Shown piece after piece: positions 11,670 to 22,736 of a stretch of 64,000 nucleotides of DNA (position 1 is its first letter; every line of letters begins with the position of its first letter). The notes beneath the pieces were generated by a model that was not told the origin of the DNA, searched no databases, and was given only the letters and a program-made list of their open reading frames with translations. The DNA is from Pholiota molesta (taxonomy: Eukaryota > Basidiomycota > Agaricomycetes > Agaricales > Strophariaceae), in assembly GCA_014925825.1 (NCBI GenBank), contig JACGCK010000050.1, forward strand, positions 186,001 through 250,000. The letters run 5' to 3'. The translations under genes and the position numbers were made by a program.

Positions 11670-13506
11670 ATGGATTCGCCACCCCATCAAAGTAAAGTCC
11701 GAGTGGCCATTATGTATGTATCCACTCTCTATATCCGTATCCTACCGCGGTATCTGCCCCAATCTGATCCTCGACACTCACAATTATTATAGAGGAGCAG
11801 GCATCGGCGGCCTCACCCTATCCGCTGCGCTCGGTGCACTGCAACGTGGATCTGAGAGCAGCCTCGAAGTCGATATATACGAAAGTGCTTCTATCATATC
11901 GGAAATCGGCGCTGGGATCACGCTCTGGCCGCGCGTTTGGAAGATCATGCAGGCCATTGGCCTCGGAGAGAGCCTCGTCAAGTTCCTTCCCAAGCCTCCT
12001 GATAATTCAACGCGTACGTGTCTTTCTCATTTGTCTCAATGAGATACGTCAAAGCCGCGCTTATTCATGGTACAGGCCTCGTCTTTCAAGTCCGCAAAGC
12101 CGATCAACTAGAGGGCTATTTCATTCACGACATCATGATGGAAGGTAAATCCGATTATCTAGATTTCTGTACGCTATCTGTTCACCTGTGATTCAATAGG
12201 CGGGTCTACGACCTTCCACAGGGCAGACCTCCAACAAACGCTCGTCAGCAACCTCCACGGCCGCCTGCACCTCGCCCACCGCTTCTCCTCGTACGCCGAG
12301 GCCGGCGACGACTCGGAGATCCGCATCCAGTTCGAGAACGGCGCGGCCGCGACGTGCGATCTGCTTATTGGGATGGACGGTATCAGGTCGACGGTGCGGA
12401 AGAGTGTGCTCGCGCATCAACATCAGGGTATACCGGATTCACCGTCCGTGGAGCCCGTGTGGGGGGGGACGGTTGCGTACCGCGGACTCGTTGGGAGAGA
12501 CGTGCTGGATCGCGTGTTTCCGGGGCATCGCGCTATCACGACGCCGATGATGGTCAGTCTCATTTATGTTTGTAGGATTAAATTCACTACTGATGCAGAG
12601 ATTTTGGAGTACGTTGGAAAATTCAAGGTTGTTAAATTCTCTCTTATTTCTCATTCCTATGGGTGTGGGGAAAAGACTAACTTTTTCGTCGTAGCACGTC
12701 GTCGCCTATGCGATCTCGCGCAGCTTCATAAATGTCGCCGCAATGGTAACAGATCCCGCAAAAGAAGGCACCCAATATGAAAATACACCGATGGCCGCAG
12801 ATCAGATACACGAAGAGCTTTTATCAACATTTACCGAGTTCGAACCCGAAGTTCAAGTTCTCCTCCGTGTAAGCATTCAATTGTATCGATTTTCGTGCCA
12901 AAATGTGATGTACTTATCGCCAATAGAGTCTTAAAGAGCCGCTCAAGTGGCCAATCAACCAAGTTGTGCCCATGAAGAGCTACTCAAGCGGACGCGCGCT
13001 TATAGCCGGTGACGCAGTAAGTATACCAAATCTCCACGGCAAACAAAATGTACTTCTGAATACTCTAACCAGGCACACGGACTGCCACCGCATCAAGGCT
13101 CTGGCGCTGGCACCGCAATCGAGGTATGCAACAGTGATTTCAAGCACGATCAGCGCCGTTGACCCTGGCCCCCCGCTGGCAGGACGCATACATCCTAGCT
13201 ACCCTCCTCTCCGACAGAGCATGCACGAAAGCCTCCATCCCAAAAATCACGCAAATCTACGATGACATCCGCTGTGTCCAAGGGAACCGCGCGCTGGAAC
13301 TGGCAATCGCATGCGGTCAGAAGCTGGACCTCATCTACCCCGGACTCGAACACGTCAAAGCCGGAGACGCGGATGTCGACAAGGCGGTTCTGGATGGGTT
13401 AGGGACAGCGCTGAGCGAGGAATGGGCGTGGGTCTGGAAAGACACGGCGGAGGATGATAGAGTACGTGCACTGGCGAAGTTGCGAGAAACAGAGGTGGAG
13501 CGGTGA
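11670..13506 (+). CDS. FAD-dependent monooxygenase (salicylate-hydroxylase-like), nine exons, intact
   Basis: Class A flavoprotein aromatic hydroxylase fold: it would use NAD(P)H and O2 to hydroxylate a ring substrate; the substrate cannot be read from sequence. Inferred exons are 11670-11713, 11793-12013, 12076-12144, 12200-12552, 12610-12627 (or from 12601), 12695-12868, 12927-13016, 13073-13123 and 13183-13506, about 447 residues with all phases consistent. Motifs in order are GAGIGG (residues 16-21, FAD ADP-binding), a DG motif in LLIGMDGIRSTVR, WGGTVAYRGLV, GKFKHVV, and the FAD ribityl GD motif in IAGDAAHGLPPHQGSGAG. The GD motif is assembled across exons 7 and 8, which supports the splice model. 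Exon 1 is only 44 nt. There is no signal peptide, so it is probably cytosolic. The duplicated block at 53700-54300 keeps the promoter, exon 1 and 3' flank but not the body, so this is a single working copy. Confidence 0.9.
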
Positions 13507-13589
13507 GAAAGAAACTGGATCGGGTGATCATGTAGATAGTATTGAATTTCGATAAAGACCACTAGAGCAGTACGCGCGCACGAGTGTTT

Positions 13590-13845
13590 CCGACCGACAC
13601 CACCCGCAGCGATGAAGCGCACAAGCATGTATGCCTCTCCCCTCCGACCGCGCTGCCGCAAACCACAATCGTAGACCCGCCCTGTCTCGTGCCAGGCGAG
13701 TATATGAGCAAACAGAAGGCTGGGACTCCAAGCCGCAGTCTCCCCCGTCGCTCAGATGATGCTAGTAGATGCCAACGGGCAGGGCAGAGGTCTCGATGGT
13801 CAGCCAAGTAGCTTAGTCGCATCCGGCAGATCATAAATGAATGAA
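13590..13845 (+). repeat. Segment delta-1, 3' flank of the monooxygenase gene
   Basis: Matches 54055-54310 in direct orientation, including the shared run aagccgcagtctcccccgtc. No coding potential recognised. It marks the downstream border of the gene body missing from the second copy. Confidence 0.75.
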
Positions 13846-14074
13846 GCGATGACGCACTCATAACTGGCCGCGGGGCAATGAGAAAAGGCCTTGGCCCATC
13901 AGTGAGGTGCGTGCGTGTGCGTACCCTACGAATTAGACAGGGCAATAACCGTGAGCCCAACGACACATACGCGCAAGCGACGAAACGAAAGAAACTGCGA
14001 CGGAGTACGACATCAACACTTTTAGTATATGCTCCCCAACTTGCCATATGGAGCAGAGTACAGGTGTCAGGACG

Positions 14075-14440
14075 CCGTTGAAACAAATGTGGTGGTACAA
14101 GAAATAATTGAACGACAAATGATTAAGTATGGAACGGCCCCCAAAAGTCTGGCACAAGTTCAGAATCAGAGGGCACTGTTACAGTGGGAAATGGAGTAGC
14201 GAGCTACAGAATATATTTCGTTCGTACGCTGGAGCGTCCAAAATGATGTGCGTGGAAAACATGCATATTTGTATAATAAAACACAAAACGGCTAGGCTAT
14301 GTAGCGCTATTTGGAAGATGCATACTTATTATCTCAACAACCAGATGCATGACACCAAAGGTAGTAGAATAAATTCAATAATCCTTTAACTCGTCTAGCA
14401 CACGCAGGATTGGCGGCAGGCTCGATAGCTGCGCGCAGTA
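14075..14440 (+). repeat. Segment epsilon-1
   Basis: Direct match to 57205-57560 (shared ggtacaagaaataa, aaaatgatgtgcgtggaaaa and ggctaggctatgtagcgct). It is AT-rich with no gene. Beyond about 14440 similarity stops, whereas the partner runs almost directly into segment zeta-2, so 14440-17040 including the ubiquitin-like gene is unique to this block. Confidence 0.75.
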
Positions 14441-15480
14441 CACCCCATTCTGCAGAACATCCCAATGAATACTTAGAGGCTGGGCGAAGCCTCGCCTGAT
14501 AAATGATGATCGCACCCGTACAAGGGAACACACAGCCCAGACGCATCACGTCGTCGGGAGATAGCTCCCACCGCCTGGACCTGGACCAGAGTCGCAGCCA
14601 ATGTAGAGCACACACTCCGCACCCACCCATGTCCCTCCCTGCCCAGCGCGACATAATGATGTTCAAACACTGAAACGCGCAGAAAACAGCCGGTAGGCCC
14701 ACGGGCCGCACGTACTGCTACATCGCACGATACAGCCAAGGTCCAAGACCGTCGAAATGCGCGCGGAGCTGTATGGGGATGTGGCGGGCGTCGCAGACGC
14801 GGGCAAGAAATGCGTAGACAAAGCATCGAAGGCCACGCACCTCCCTGCGCCGCGCGACATGGCGATGGCCAAACATTGAAACGCGCAGAGGACAGCTGGC
14901 GGGCCCATCCGTCGTTGTGCGGGGCAGAGCTCGAGCGCGATGTAGAGGAAGTTGGCAGGTGCCGCTTGGCAATAGTACCACATTGGGGTGATCGTCGGAT
15001 TTTTGAAGGATGGAGATTTCACGCGGCAAGGGTCACGAAGTCTTGTAGCAGACGTTTAACTGTTTAACGGCAACCGCAGTAAATAGCATCATTCGGAAGT
15101 GACAGATGAAAATGAAAAGGAATGTAAAGAGGCTGCGCTCGATATCGCCTACTCAGTCGCTCGGGACCTGGAGAGATCCACTCGGCATTCGTACCCTGTT
15201 CGTATTTCACTTGCATTATGATGCAGGAAACGTAGAAATAAGATATCAGGCATCGAATTCGCGTTCCAAATTTCCTGCTTCATGCAACGGCCAAAACAAA
15301 TGATTCTGTATAACATTTTAGTAAATCGAAGTAAAGCAAGTGCCAAGACTACATAGAAAGTAATTCGACCATGTGCTATGTACTATTGGCAACTCGGGTA
15401 CTGGTCTCGAGAACCGATCGAGACTCTTTTGATCATCTGGCGTTGACAACTCGTCTTATGCATTGTTGAACTTACTTGCT
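14440..15480. other. Gene-free stretch with repeat fragments
   Basis: The parts 14500-14790 and 14800-15020 resemble each other and 16860-17010 (shared cagacgcggg/acaagaaatgcg). No gene recognised; 15040-15480 shows nothing notable. Confidence 0.45.
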
Positions 15481-15520
15481 CCACGCGCCGCAAATCCGCC
15501 TTTCACATGCTGTGGATGTC

Positions 15521-15530
15521 ATATAAAAGG
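15521..15530 (+). promoter_or_regulatory. TATA box of the ubiquitin-like gene
   Basis: ATATAAAAGG lies 272 bp before the ATG at 15802. The gap is larger than usual, but a plausible 5' untranslated intron (donor gtgagt near 15604, acceptor gcacag ending at about 15780) would bring the two together. Confidence 0.5.
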
Positions 15531-15801
15531 CTCTCTGTCATGGACCAATTACCTCAGATCGTTTGGAACGATTCCCACTATAACATTCACCTTTGGCTGC
15601 TGGTGAGTTTAAACCAACTCGCACGATTTACTATACTGATGATACTCTCTCGTATCAAAGGTCGGCTTTGGTTAAAGAATTTCTGAAAAATCGGTCAACT
15701 TCGTCAACGTTGAATTTCCTAGACCTATTAGTGAGATAATTTCCCATTATATTTTGACCAATAATAAACGTGCAACGCACAGACGACCCCTTCAATTCAC
15801 C

Positions 15802-16496
15802 ATGTTCATACCCAAATTCCTCGTCGTTCTCCTCGCCCTTCTTCTTGGATCTGTCATCGCCGCCCCAGCCTACTACGAGCGGTCTGATGTGGCCTCGCAA
15901 CACTCGTTGTTCAAGCGCGCATTGCCTCATCGCAGCCAACACAAAGCAGCAACGGGGCATATTACAGTACGTTTGCCCTACATGGATGCCATCGGTGTCC
16001 CAGTCTGACATCATTATCTCCCCGTTAGGTTAGCGCGACCGGTCATGGGCGCACAGGTCCGTTAGCTGTCTAGCGCGCAACTGTGGTTTTAGGCGCTGAC
16101 AATCTTTTTTTTTTTTTCTGTACCCTTCTACCCTGGCCCCTTGCTGGATGTGTTTCTGCGTGGCGATTAATCTTGGATGTGTGCGTCCACGTGTAGTCCA
16201 CGTCAAAACCAGTCCCCATGACACCGTGGGCGAGCTCAAAGGGCACATCGCGGCGCAGACAGGAACGAGTGCGTCGAAGATCACGCTTAAGAAATCGTGC
16301 GCTGCATTGCTTTTTTGCTTATGGATATCATAACTAATCTGATATCTGTCTCTTTTATTTTACTTCTAATTTTTTTTTCCTTTTGACGAATCTTCCTTTT
16401 AAACCACTTTGATCCGCCAGGCATAACGTCTACAAGGACCACATCACATTAGGGCAATACGAGATCCATCATGGGGCGAAATTGGAGATGTTATGA
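15802..16496 (+). CDS. Signal peptide plus Hub1/UBL5-like ubiquitin-fold protein, four exons
   Basis: Inferred exons are 15802-15966, 16029-16056, 16197-16296 and 16421-16496, all GT..AG with matching phases 0, 1 and 2, giving 122 residues. Residues 1-20 are a clear signal peptide (MFIPKFLVVLLALLLGSVIA). A short propeptide follows, ending in a Kex2-type Lys-Arg at 38-39. From about residue 53 the protein aligns along its whole length with the Hub1/UBL5 ubiquitin-like modifier: HITV, GRTVHVKT, HDTVGELKGHIAAQTGT, KITLKK and YKDHITLGQYEIHHG. Hub1/UBL5 is normally a 73-residue nuclear/cytosolic splicing factor without a signal peptide. Here the domain ends LEML, lacking the usual tyrosine pair, and has no diglycine, so ubiquitin-type conjugation is not expected. 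Predicted to be secreted, possibly processed to about 83 residues; the role is unknown. The domain is assembled from all four exons, so a chance fusion of two genes is unlikely. Confidence 0.8.
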
Positions 16497-17039
16497 GTCT
16501 CGCCAACTCTTGTTAGTCATATCATTCGAGTGTTCGTCGTGCATTGTTGTGAAGAAAGTTTAGTGTAAAGATAAAATAAATGGTGGTTCCCTTTTTTCGC
16601 TTTTCAACTCATGAATAACTTGAATAGGCATCAAAGTTTTGTTTTCGATGTGTCATGAAAATGTTATTGCAAAGTCGTTAGTGTCGTCAACGTCTTTAGT
16701 ACATAGTATGTCGTAAGTGAAGCCAATAAAACCCAGAGCCAGCACAGAAAGGGAGATAGCCATCTAAGACTATATTAATCCAACTAGCTTTTCCAGCGAA
16801 TGATGGCGATGATGTCTGCAACAGTAAACGCGGAGCACGATGAGCAGAGGCCCATTCAGAAGCTTTCATAGAGAGCATTAGTACAGCCGAACATGGGCCG
16901 CACACACTGTTACATTGCGCGATACGGCTCAGACCCGTCGAAATGCGCGTGGAGGTGGGTGGGGATGTTGCGAACATCACAGACGCGGACAAGAAATGCG
17001 TATACACGATGCCTGACGATGATCGGTGACATCGTCATA

Positions 17040-18430
17040 CCCGCTGCGCCCTTGGGGTTGCAAAAGGAGGCAGGACGGCACCCGAGCGAAGAATGCCGCC
17101 AGAGCTATGTATGTCATTCGAGTGCGGCACAGCTCGGACCTCAGGCATACGAGTATATCGATTCATCAGTAACGGGCCAGTGGGCAAAAGGAGAATAAAA
17201 CTGCACCATGTGCGACGCGACGCGCAGAAATGTGGCAGAGACGTGCGAACAGGATCTGCACGGAAGGCGGTTATCCCTGATAAGCAGACGCATGGTCCTC
17301 TGTGGATGCTCGTACACCGCATCCCATCCGTGTCCCAAAAATGAGAGACAAGGGCAACAAATACCGCCAAATCGAACACGAAGAAAGAAAAACAAGACGC
17401 GGCGCCGGGAACTCCAGCGCAGCGTCGGTACATGCTCCTGAAACATGCTATATGCAGCAGCACTGCAGACGGTAGGGCACACCATTGACGGCGAACATAT
17501 CCACCCCACCCCGCCTCCAAGTTGAAAAACAGAATAGGCACACCGTCAACACCGGTGGAAGTGTAACACACCCTTGTGACAAGTGCGCGGACTTGAATCA
17601 AGGTGGGGGCGGGCTTGGTGCGTCCAATAACCGTCATTGATGCAAGATAAAGGATAGGTAAGGCGGAAAACGGACGCACGACTCACGTCTAGCACAGGCG
17701 CTTTGGAAGCGCATCAGATTCTCGATGAAAGGGACACGATCACAATCGCACCGAATGCGGCGATGCCACGACACCTCTGCAGGATCCATACAGGCACCCG
17801 CCGTACGGACCAAAATCTGACGCACCATCAGCGACGCCGAATGCATCAGCCCCACCTCCCCGTATCGTTTGAAACAAATCGCGCGGCCAGCGCAAAGGGG
17901 GAAACCTGCCCAAGAACAAGCCCATCCGGCCCCTTGCGCAGGTGGGTCACAACGAATGCGGGGATGGAGCTTTTGGATAGAGGCGAAACCGAGCGGGCGC
18001 AAATTCAGACGGAGTGGACGATCACGCACCTGATATGGACGGAATCTGTGGCGGTATCGCACAGATCCACGATATCGCTATGGCTAACACTCCACATCCA
18101 ACGATCTATAGTGGGCACCACCTGCGATAGAGGTTGAAAGACCCGCGCAGTGGGGAGGACCTCGGATGACGGCGCTGGCGGCAGGGCCTAGCAATAACGG
18201 ACGAGAGACATGGAGAGGCACAATGCGCACTTGCGAGAAGGAATATATCGCAAATGTGTGCAAGCAAAGGGACGAAACAGAGCGCAGCACGACGTTTGAG
18301 GTGAGGTGGATGTCGGAGACGCTGCGTGATGGCGGTTGGGATGGATCCGAGGTGCGACGAAGCTGGGGTAACTCATGCTCCGCCGCGGAGGAAGTGGAAC
18401 ACATGTCCCGAGCAGCTTGAAGTGACGGCG
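17040..18430 (+). repeat. Dispersed segment zeta-1
   Basis: Direct match to about 57590-59170 (shared cgccgggaactc, agcgcagcgtcggtacatgc and actgcagacggtagggcac). Related fragments occur near 10750-10960, 25420-25620, 43646-44665 and 51915-52120. Frames are open on both strands for up to 214 codons but are not preserved between copies, so I treat it as repeat DNA and not a gene. Confidence 0.7.
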
Positions 18431-18539
18431 GCGGGATAAAAAATGCTGTCGCATATTAACGTCAGCATCCCAACTCACTCAAGAAACATATGAGAAAGAC
18501 AGAAATACCTTTGGAATGTGCCATCTACTTCACGAGAAC

Positions 18540-19215
18540 TCGAGCGGCACGTCGACCTCGCCCTCTGACGAGGAAGTCCTCCCAAAAACCTTCCCTACCT
18601 CAATGTCAGCCGGGGGATTCAATTCGAGAGCGTCCGTTGTCGCCTTAGCCCGCTTCTCCATCTTGCGCTCCTCGGCGCGTTGAGCGCGTTAAGTTGAGTT
18701 TGGCGATCTCATCGCCCGACTTGGCATCGCACTGAGCTTGCTTTGCTCCCATGCTCGATGTAGTTCGTAGATTCGGAGACTAGTAGAAGGTGCTGAAGGT
18801 GGGGATGTGGGCGTTGACCAGACTGTCGTGGACATAAAAGTAATGAGGCCACCGTCATGGGGGTAGAGAAAGGAGGTGAAAAGCTCACCATTATCGACCG
18901 TGGGCGTATGCGCCGCCTCTCTAGAGCCCTTATCGCAATGCCCCGCAAGGCCATCGTCACCCGGCTGCCCACGACGTCGCTGCGTTCGAAATCATCCAGG
19001 TGCGCCCCAATGACGCTGATGTGCCTGTTCACGCCATGAGATTGTTGTGGGGTCTGCTGTGGGGTGAATTGGGAGAGGCAGGTGGTTGGCTGGCGTAGCT
19101 TGATGATGGAGAGTGGAGGGATACCCAACCGCGCGATAAGTAGTTGCGTCGTCGAAGAAAAGGAGACGACAAGCCAACTTTCGGCTGCAATGTGTGCTTC
19201 AGGGGGCGGCGTCAA
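18540..19215 (-). other. Possible unrecognised gene fragment
   Basis: The minus strand has an open stretch of about 168 codons (19215-18709), possibly spliced near 18900-18780. It is followed by a second open piece (about 18680-18540) with an acidic end containing GKVFGRTSSSEGEVDVP. Codon use looks gene-like and the sequence is not repeated elsewhere in the window. I recognise no domain, and the junction between the parts has an interrupted frame near 18690, so this may be a decayed gene. Low certainty. Confidence 0.3.
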
Positions 19216-19329
19216 ACACCGGACTTCGCCGGAAATACCTTGGTGTCAACTTGGTGTGTCGCACATCCTGCGCGCGCATCTTGACCTGAACGTTTGAACA
19301 CGCACTGTGGCAGCCACTTGCATGTAAGT

Positions 19330-20050
19330 ACTTGTAATAACTTCATCCACTTATACTTCTTTCTTTGGATGGCAAGGTACTATGAGCCTGTGACGATGCA
19401 GTGACCACCCAGTTGTAAAACCTTCCACCTTCAAGTCCGCCTCTTCCAGAGTCTGCGCAGACCGCCACGACTGACGCATCGAGTTTGACGATGTACGATA
19501 AGCCGCTTTTGATCAGTTTTTAATTCCGGTTCTCGCAGCGCGCAGATTTGTTGAACGAAGATCGCATTGCGTGGTTATGACGAAGACATTGCTCTTTGTG
19601 TTTATCAATGATATAGCGGAGTCGAAGACGTAAAGTTGCCTCTATTCTCGTTAGATATGCCTCATTATCGCTAACCGTAGAGTCTACATAAATTATCACA
19701 TGGCTTTAGTCCTGTCTAGTATGTCTACGGAGTAGAGAAAGGTAATTTGTCAGAGATTTTTCTCCACAACGCGCACGTTTTCTGAAGGCTGAATTATATT
19801 TACTAATATCTATTCACAAGAATGTATCTAGAAGTTCTCAATGGGCACAAATTGCCAAAATAAACAGGGACGGGGATGTCACAGTTTCTTGGCTAACGAC
19901 CGTAGCTCAGCGCTCAGCGCTCAGCGGGCTTCCTAAGCGTGGCAAACTTGTCCAATTTCGGCTTTACGCAGTCCGCATGATTACTATCCAGAACGGTCTA
20001 TCATTGGTCTATCACTATCTGATTCCCCCGTCATTTTGATATCGCGAACG
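19330..20050. other. Upstream region of the F-box-like gene
   Basis: AT-rich and gene-free. At 19906-19928 a GCGCTCA heptamer is repeated three times; its inverse occurs in gamma-1 at 5590-5612. From about 19930 the sequence matches 48120-48235, upstream of the second F-box copy (shared gcgtggcaaacttgtccaa). No clear TATA box. Confidence 0.45.
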
Positions 20051-21538
20051 ATGCCCGTCTTGACACAAAGCGAGCTCCATATAGAGCTAATTGAAAAAAT
20101 CATAGATGAGGCCTTTTATTCCGAACTCTCTACTGGCAACCTATCCGATCCAAAAAATACGATAGTCGATCCCGGAGCGCTCTCTTCGCTTGCCCTCGTC
20201 TCACACATCTTTCGCCAACGCATAAACGCCCACCGCTTTTCGATCGTGTCCTTCCAGCGAAGCGATTCTACACCGCCGCCACTTTCTTATATCCACGCAT
20301 TCCTCGATCTGCTGCGATCGGATGTGTGGGCAGCGCCCAGCATGGGGGTTGCGCGTCATGTGCGGAAGTTAGTGTTGGCCCTGGGTGAGATTGTGGACAC
20401 GCAGGGCGACGTGGTTCCACATCCGGAGATGGAAGACGGGTCATTAATAACGATAATGAATACGGTATTTCAAGGCGGCGAAGGCTGCCAATACTCGACA
20501 AGCGACTATACGCTGGCATTGTGGGGATTTTCAGAATGGCAAGAGGAAGTGATCACTCCTGAATTTATCTCCAACATTGAGGCCCTATTAGATACCCGCA
20601 TTGCGACATTGGAATTGAAATGGTTCGATGACGTTCCTCCGACACTGCTAAAAGGACGACACGTTAAACACATCTCCATCTGTGGTATATCATTTCCGTC
20701 GACTCTGAATTCTCAACGCGTTCCAGAGTATACGGCGCTGGGATTATGGAACCACCTCGAGAGCTTGGATATACATAACGCACCAGTCTTTTTCAACAAC
20801 CTCATCGCTCCAGGAGATATCCCTATGTTGAAAGCTTTGACGGTCACCCTACAGGAAAGTTCAATGGTCAACTCCATTTCCTATCATTGGCAACATTGGA
20901 CCGTGCTGGAGGACCTCACGCTCAATTTCAACAGCGGTACGTTGACGCTTCTCCAAATCCGAACTAGAGTTTCTCTGCTCAATCACGATCACCGCGCAGA
21001 GCACATCTTTCCGCGCTTCCGTGTGGACTACAGGCATCTGTCTCGTTTAACAAGGCTTACCATTAATCTACTCCTCGAAAAGTACAACAGCCTGTCGTCG
21101 ATCGAATCCTCCACGCACCAAATCCTCGATCTCCTCGGACCGCACCTCCCACCCCTCTCCCGCCTCGAAATATCCATCGAAGCCGCTGGTCTTTCCACCA
21201 TTTTCGGTTATCACGCGACCGGCCGCGTCAAAGATATCCCCAACGAGGTCGACTGTGCGGCCATCGACGCTGTCCTCGCGCAGTACCCCCCATCCGCGAT
21301 TTCCACAATCGCCATTCGATTTCGGATCAAGGTCTCGCGCGGCGTGAAGGCCGCGCTGGCGCTGGAGACGTTCCGGCAGGACGGGCTGAAGGTGCTGCGC
21401 GATGCGTTCCCGCGGCTGAACGCGGGGGCGCGGCGGCGGGTGTATGACAGCGTGGTGTCGAAGAAATGGCAAGATCGGGAGCGGGCGGATATGCTGGCGT
21501 ACTCGGGGGTGTTTTTGGTTGAGTATACTTACCCATAG
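20051..21538 (+). CDS. F-box-like protein with long C-terminal region, single exon, intact
   Basis: Putative substrate-recognition subunit of an SCF-type ubiquitin ligase, inferred from the F-box only. The 495-residue frame is uninterrupted. Residues about 7-68 form the divergent agaricomycete F-box: LIEKIIDEAF, then LSSLALVSHIFRQRINAHRFS. The rest is a variable alpha/beta region of the leucine-rich type, with recurring motifs such as HLESLDI and LTRLTINLL, and a basic segment near the C-terminus. Such proteins form large, fast-evolving families in mushroom genomes. I chose the ATG at 20051 because similarity with the paralogue begins there. Three other copies exist: a frameshifted one at 48235-49756, a 3' fragment at 46285-46380 and a 5' fragment at 39665-39870 (minus). 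The last 250 bases are markedly GC-rich compared with the start of the gene. Confidence 0.8.
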   Translation: MPVLTQSELHIELIEKIIDEAFYSELSTGNLSDPKNTIVDPGALSSLALVSHIFRQRINAHRFSIVSFQRSDSTPPPLSYIHAFLDLLRSDVWAAPSMGVARHVRKLVLALGEIVDTQGDVVPHPEMEDGSLITIMNTVFQGGEGCQYSTSDYTLALWGFSEWQEEVITPEFISNIEALLDTRIATLELKWFDDVPPTLLKGRHVKHISICGISFPSTLNSQRVPEYTALGLWNHLESLDIHNAPVFFNNLIAPGDIPMLKALTVTLQESSMVNSISYHWQHWTVLEDLTLNFNSGTLTLLQIRTRVSLLNHDHRAEHIFPRFRVDYRHLSRLTRLTINLLLEKYNSLSSIESSTHQILDLLGPHLPPLSRLEISIEAAGLSTIFGYHATGRVKDIPNEVDCAAIDAVLAQYPPSAISTIAIRFRIKVSRGVKAALALETFRQDGLKVLRDAFPRLNAGARRRVYDSVVSKKWQDRERADMLAYSGVFLVEYTYP

Positions 21539-21869
21539 GATAACACGAGGGAAGGTGATATGAGGACCGGCGACCGCGGCTCATGTCGGTGAGAACCGCT
21601 GATAAGATGCGCGCACTGCGCACGAGCGCGTATGGACGATTTGTGCTGCATTCGTTATTGTGGAATGTTATGTGAATAGAACACGAAGAAAGTTTCTGGA
21701 AAATAAGTAGCTTTGAAGTGGCTTGAACGCAGACCGCAGAATGACGGATGGATAGATGGATGGATGTACGAATACTAGTGAAAAAATAAGTAAGTATACA
21801 AAGGTGGATTTACGAGTTCGTTCGTCGCATTTTTTAGTCAATAGCACGCCGCAGCCAGCAATGGCCCTT

Positions 21870-22565
21870 CCTCCCCTTACACCACCATTTTCGCCGCGCA
21901 AGATCCTGCTAGTTTGTTGCAACAGCCCCAGAGCGCGCTCGCGCTCCGCGCGCTCCTCACGGATCTCCTGCGCGAGCACCTCGTCCAAGTCGTAGCCCCT
22001 CACTTCCGGCAGCAAGAGCGTAAACACTACACAAAAAAACACAGAACAGGCATCAGCATGCGGCTTCCACAACACCAAACAACAGCGCAAGCAAGGACAC
22101 AAAAACCGCGCACGCAAGGACACACACAACAAAAACACGCAAGTCAGAACACACAAAAGGCGCACCAGAAACTCCACAGGATCGCCGACGTGCCAATCTT
22201 CTGCGAGAGCGTGTTGAACGCGAGCGCGGAGACGATCACGCCGACCTTGCCCATCGCCGCGGAGATCCCGTGCGCGAAGGCGCAGAAGCGCGTCGGCAAC
22301 ACCTCCCCGGGGTATGTAGCACTGCGCAGAGGACGAGCCGAGCAGGAGGCAGGGTTAGATGTGGTTTATAGGCGGTGACGAGGGCAGAGACGAATCGATG
22401 GGGGTGGACGTACGGAGGGCGTGGTGCTCGCCGAAGTTGAAGAAGAATTGCAGCGGCATGAAGCACACGACGAACGCGGGCTTCGCGCTTCGGACCACCG
22501 AGAAAATCTGCAGCAACATAATGGCGAAATCGCCGTTCCAGCGCCAGACCTATTCACAATCACCA
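21870..22565 (-). pseudogene. Phosphate:proton symporter (MFS, Pho84-type) C-terminal fragment 1
   Basis: Read on the minus strand, 22565-22430 gives a membrane-like segment (MLLQIF, then VVCFMPLQFFFNFG). After a probable intron comes [24 protein letters not shown] and then [18 protein letters not shown] second probable intron leads to LLLPEVRGYDLDEVLAQE. In fungal Pho84-family phosphate transporters these correspond to the late transmembrane helices and cytosolic tail. No N-terminal two thirds precede it; instead RE1 copy B begins about 170 bp away. The family call is from memory of family motifs and I am fairly sure of it. Fragment 2 repeats the same part beyond RE1-B. Confidence 0.75.
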
Positions 22566-22736
22566 CATGGGTTCCTGCGCCCGCATACCACGCCGGCTCC
22601 CCCTTCTCGGATGAAGCAAGACCACACAACCGAAAGATAACATATCAATACACAAAACCATGATGCATCCCATCGATGGCAGCTCTGCACCGTGTAAGGC
22701 GCACCCTACCCCACCTCCCATTTAATGATTTACAAC

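Noticed and set aside
11670..16496. Monooxygenase, dehydrogenase and secreted protein as a biosynthetic cluster
   Set aside because: Genes are far apart, interrupted by repeats, and no synthase, transporter or regulator is intact nearby, so there is no support for a shared pathway.
17035..17679. Minus-strand frame of 214 codons in segment zeta-1
   Set aside because: The aligned zeta-2 segment breaks this frame several times, so it is not under protein-level constraint.
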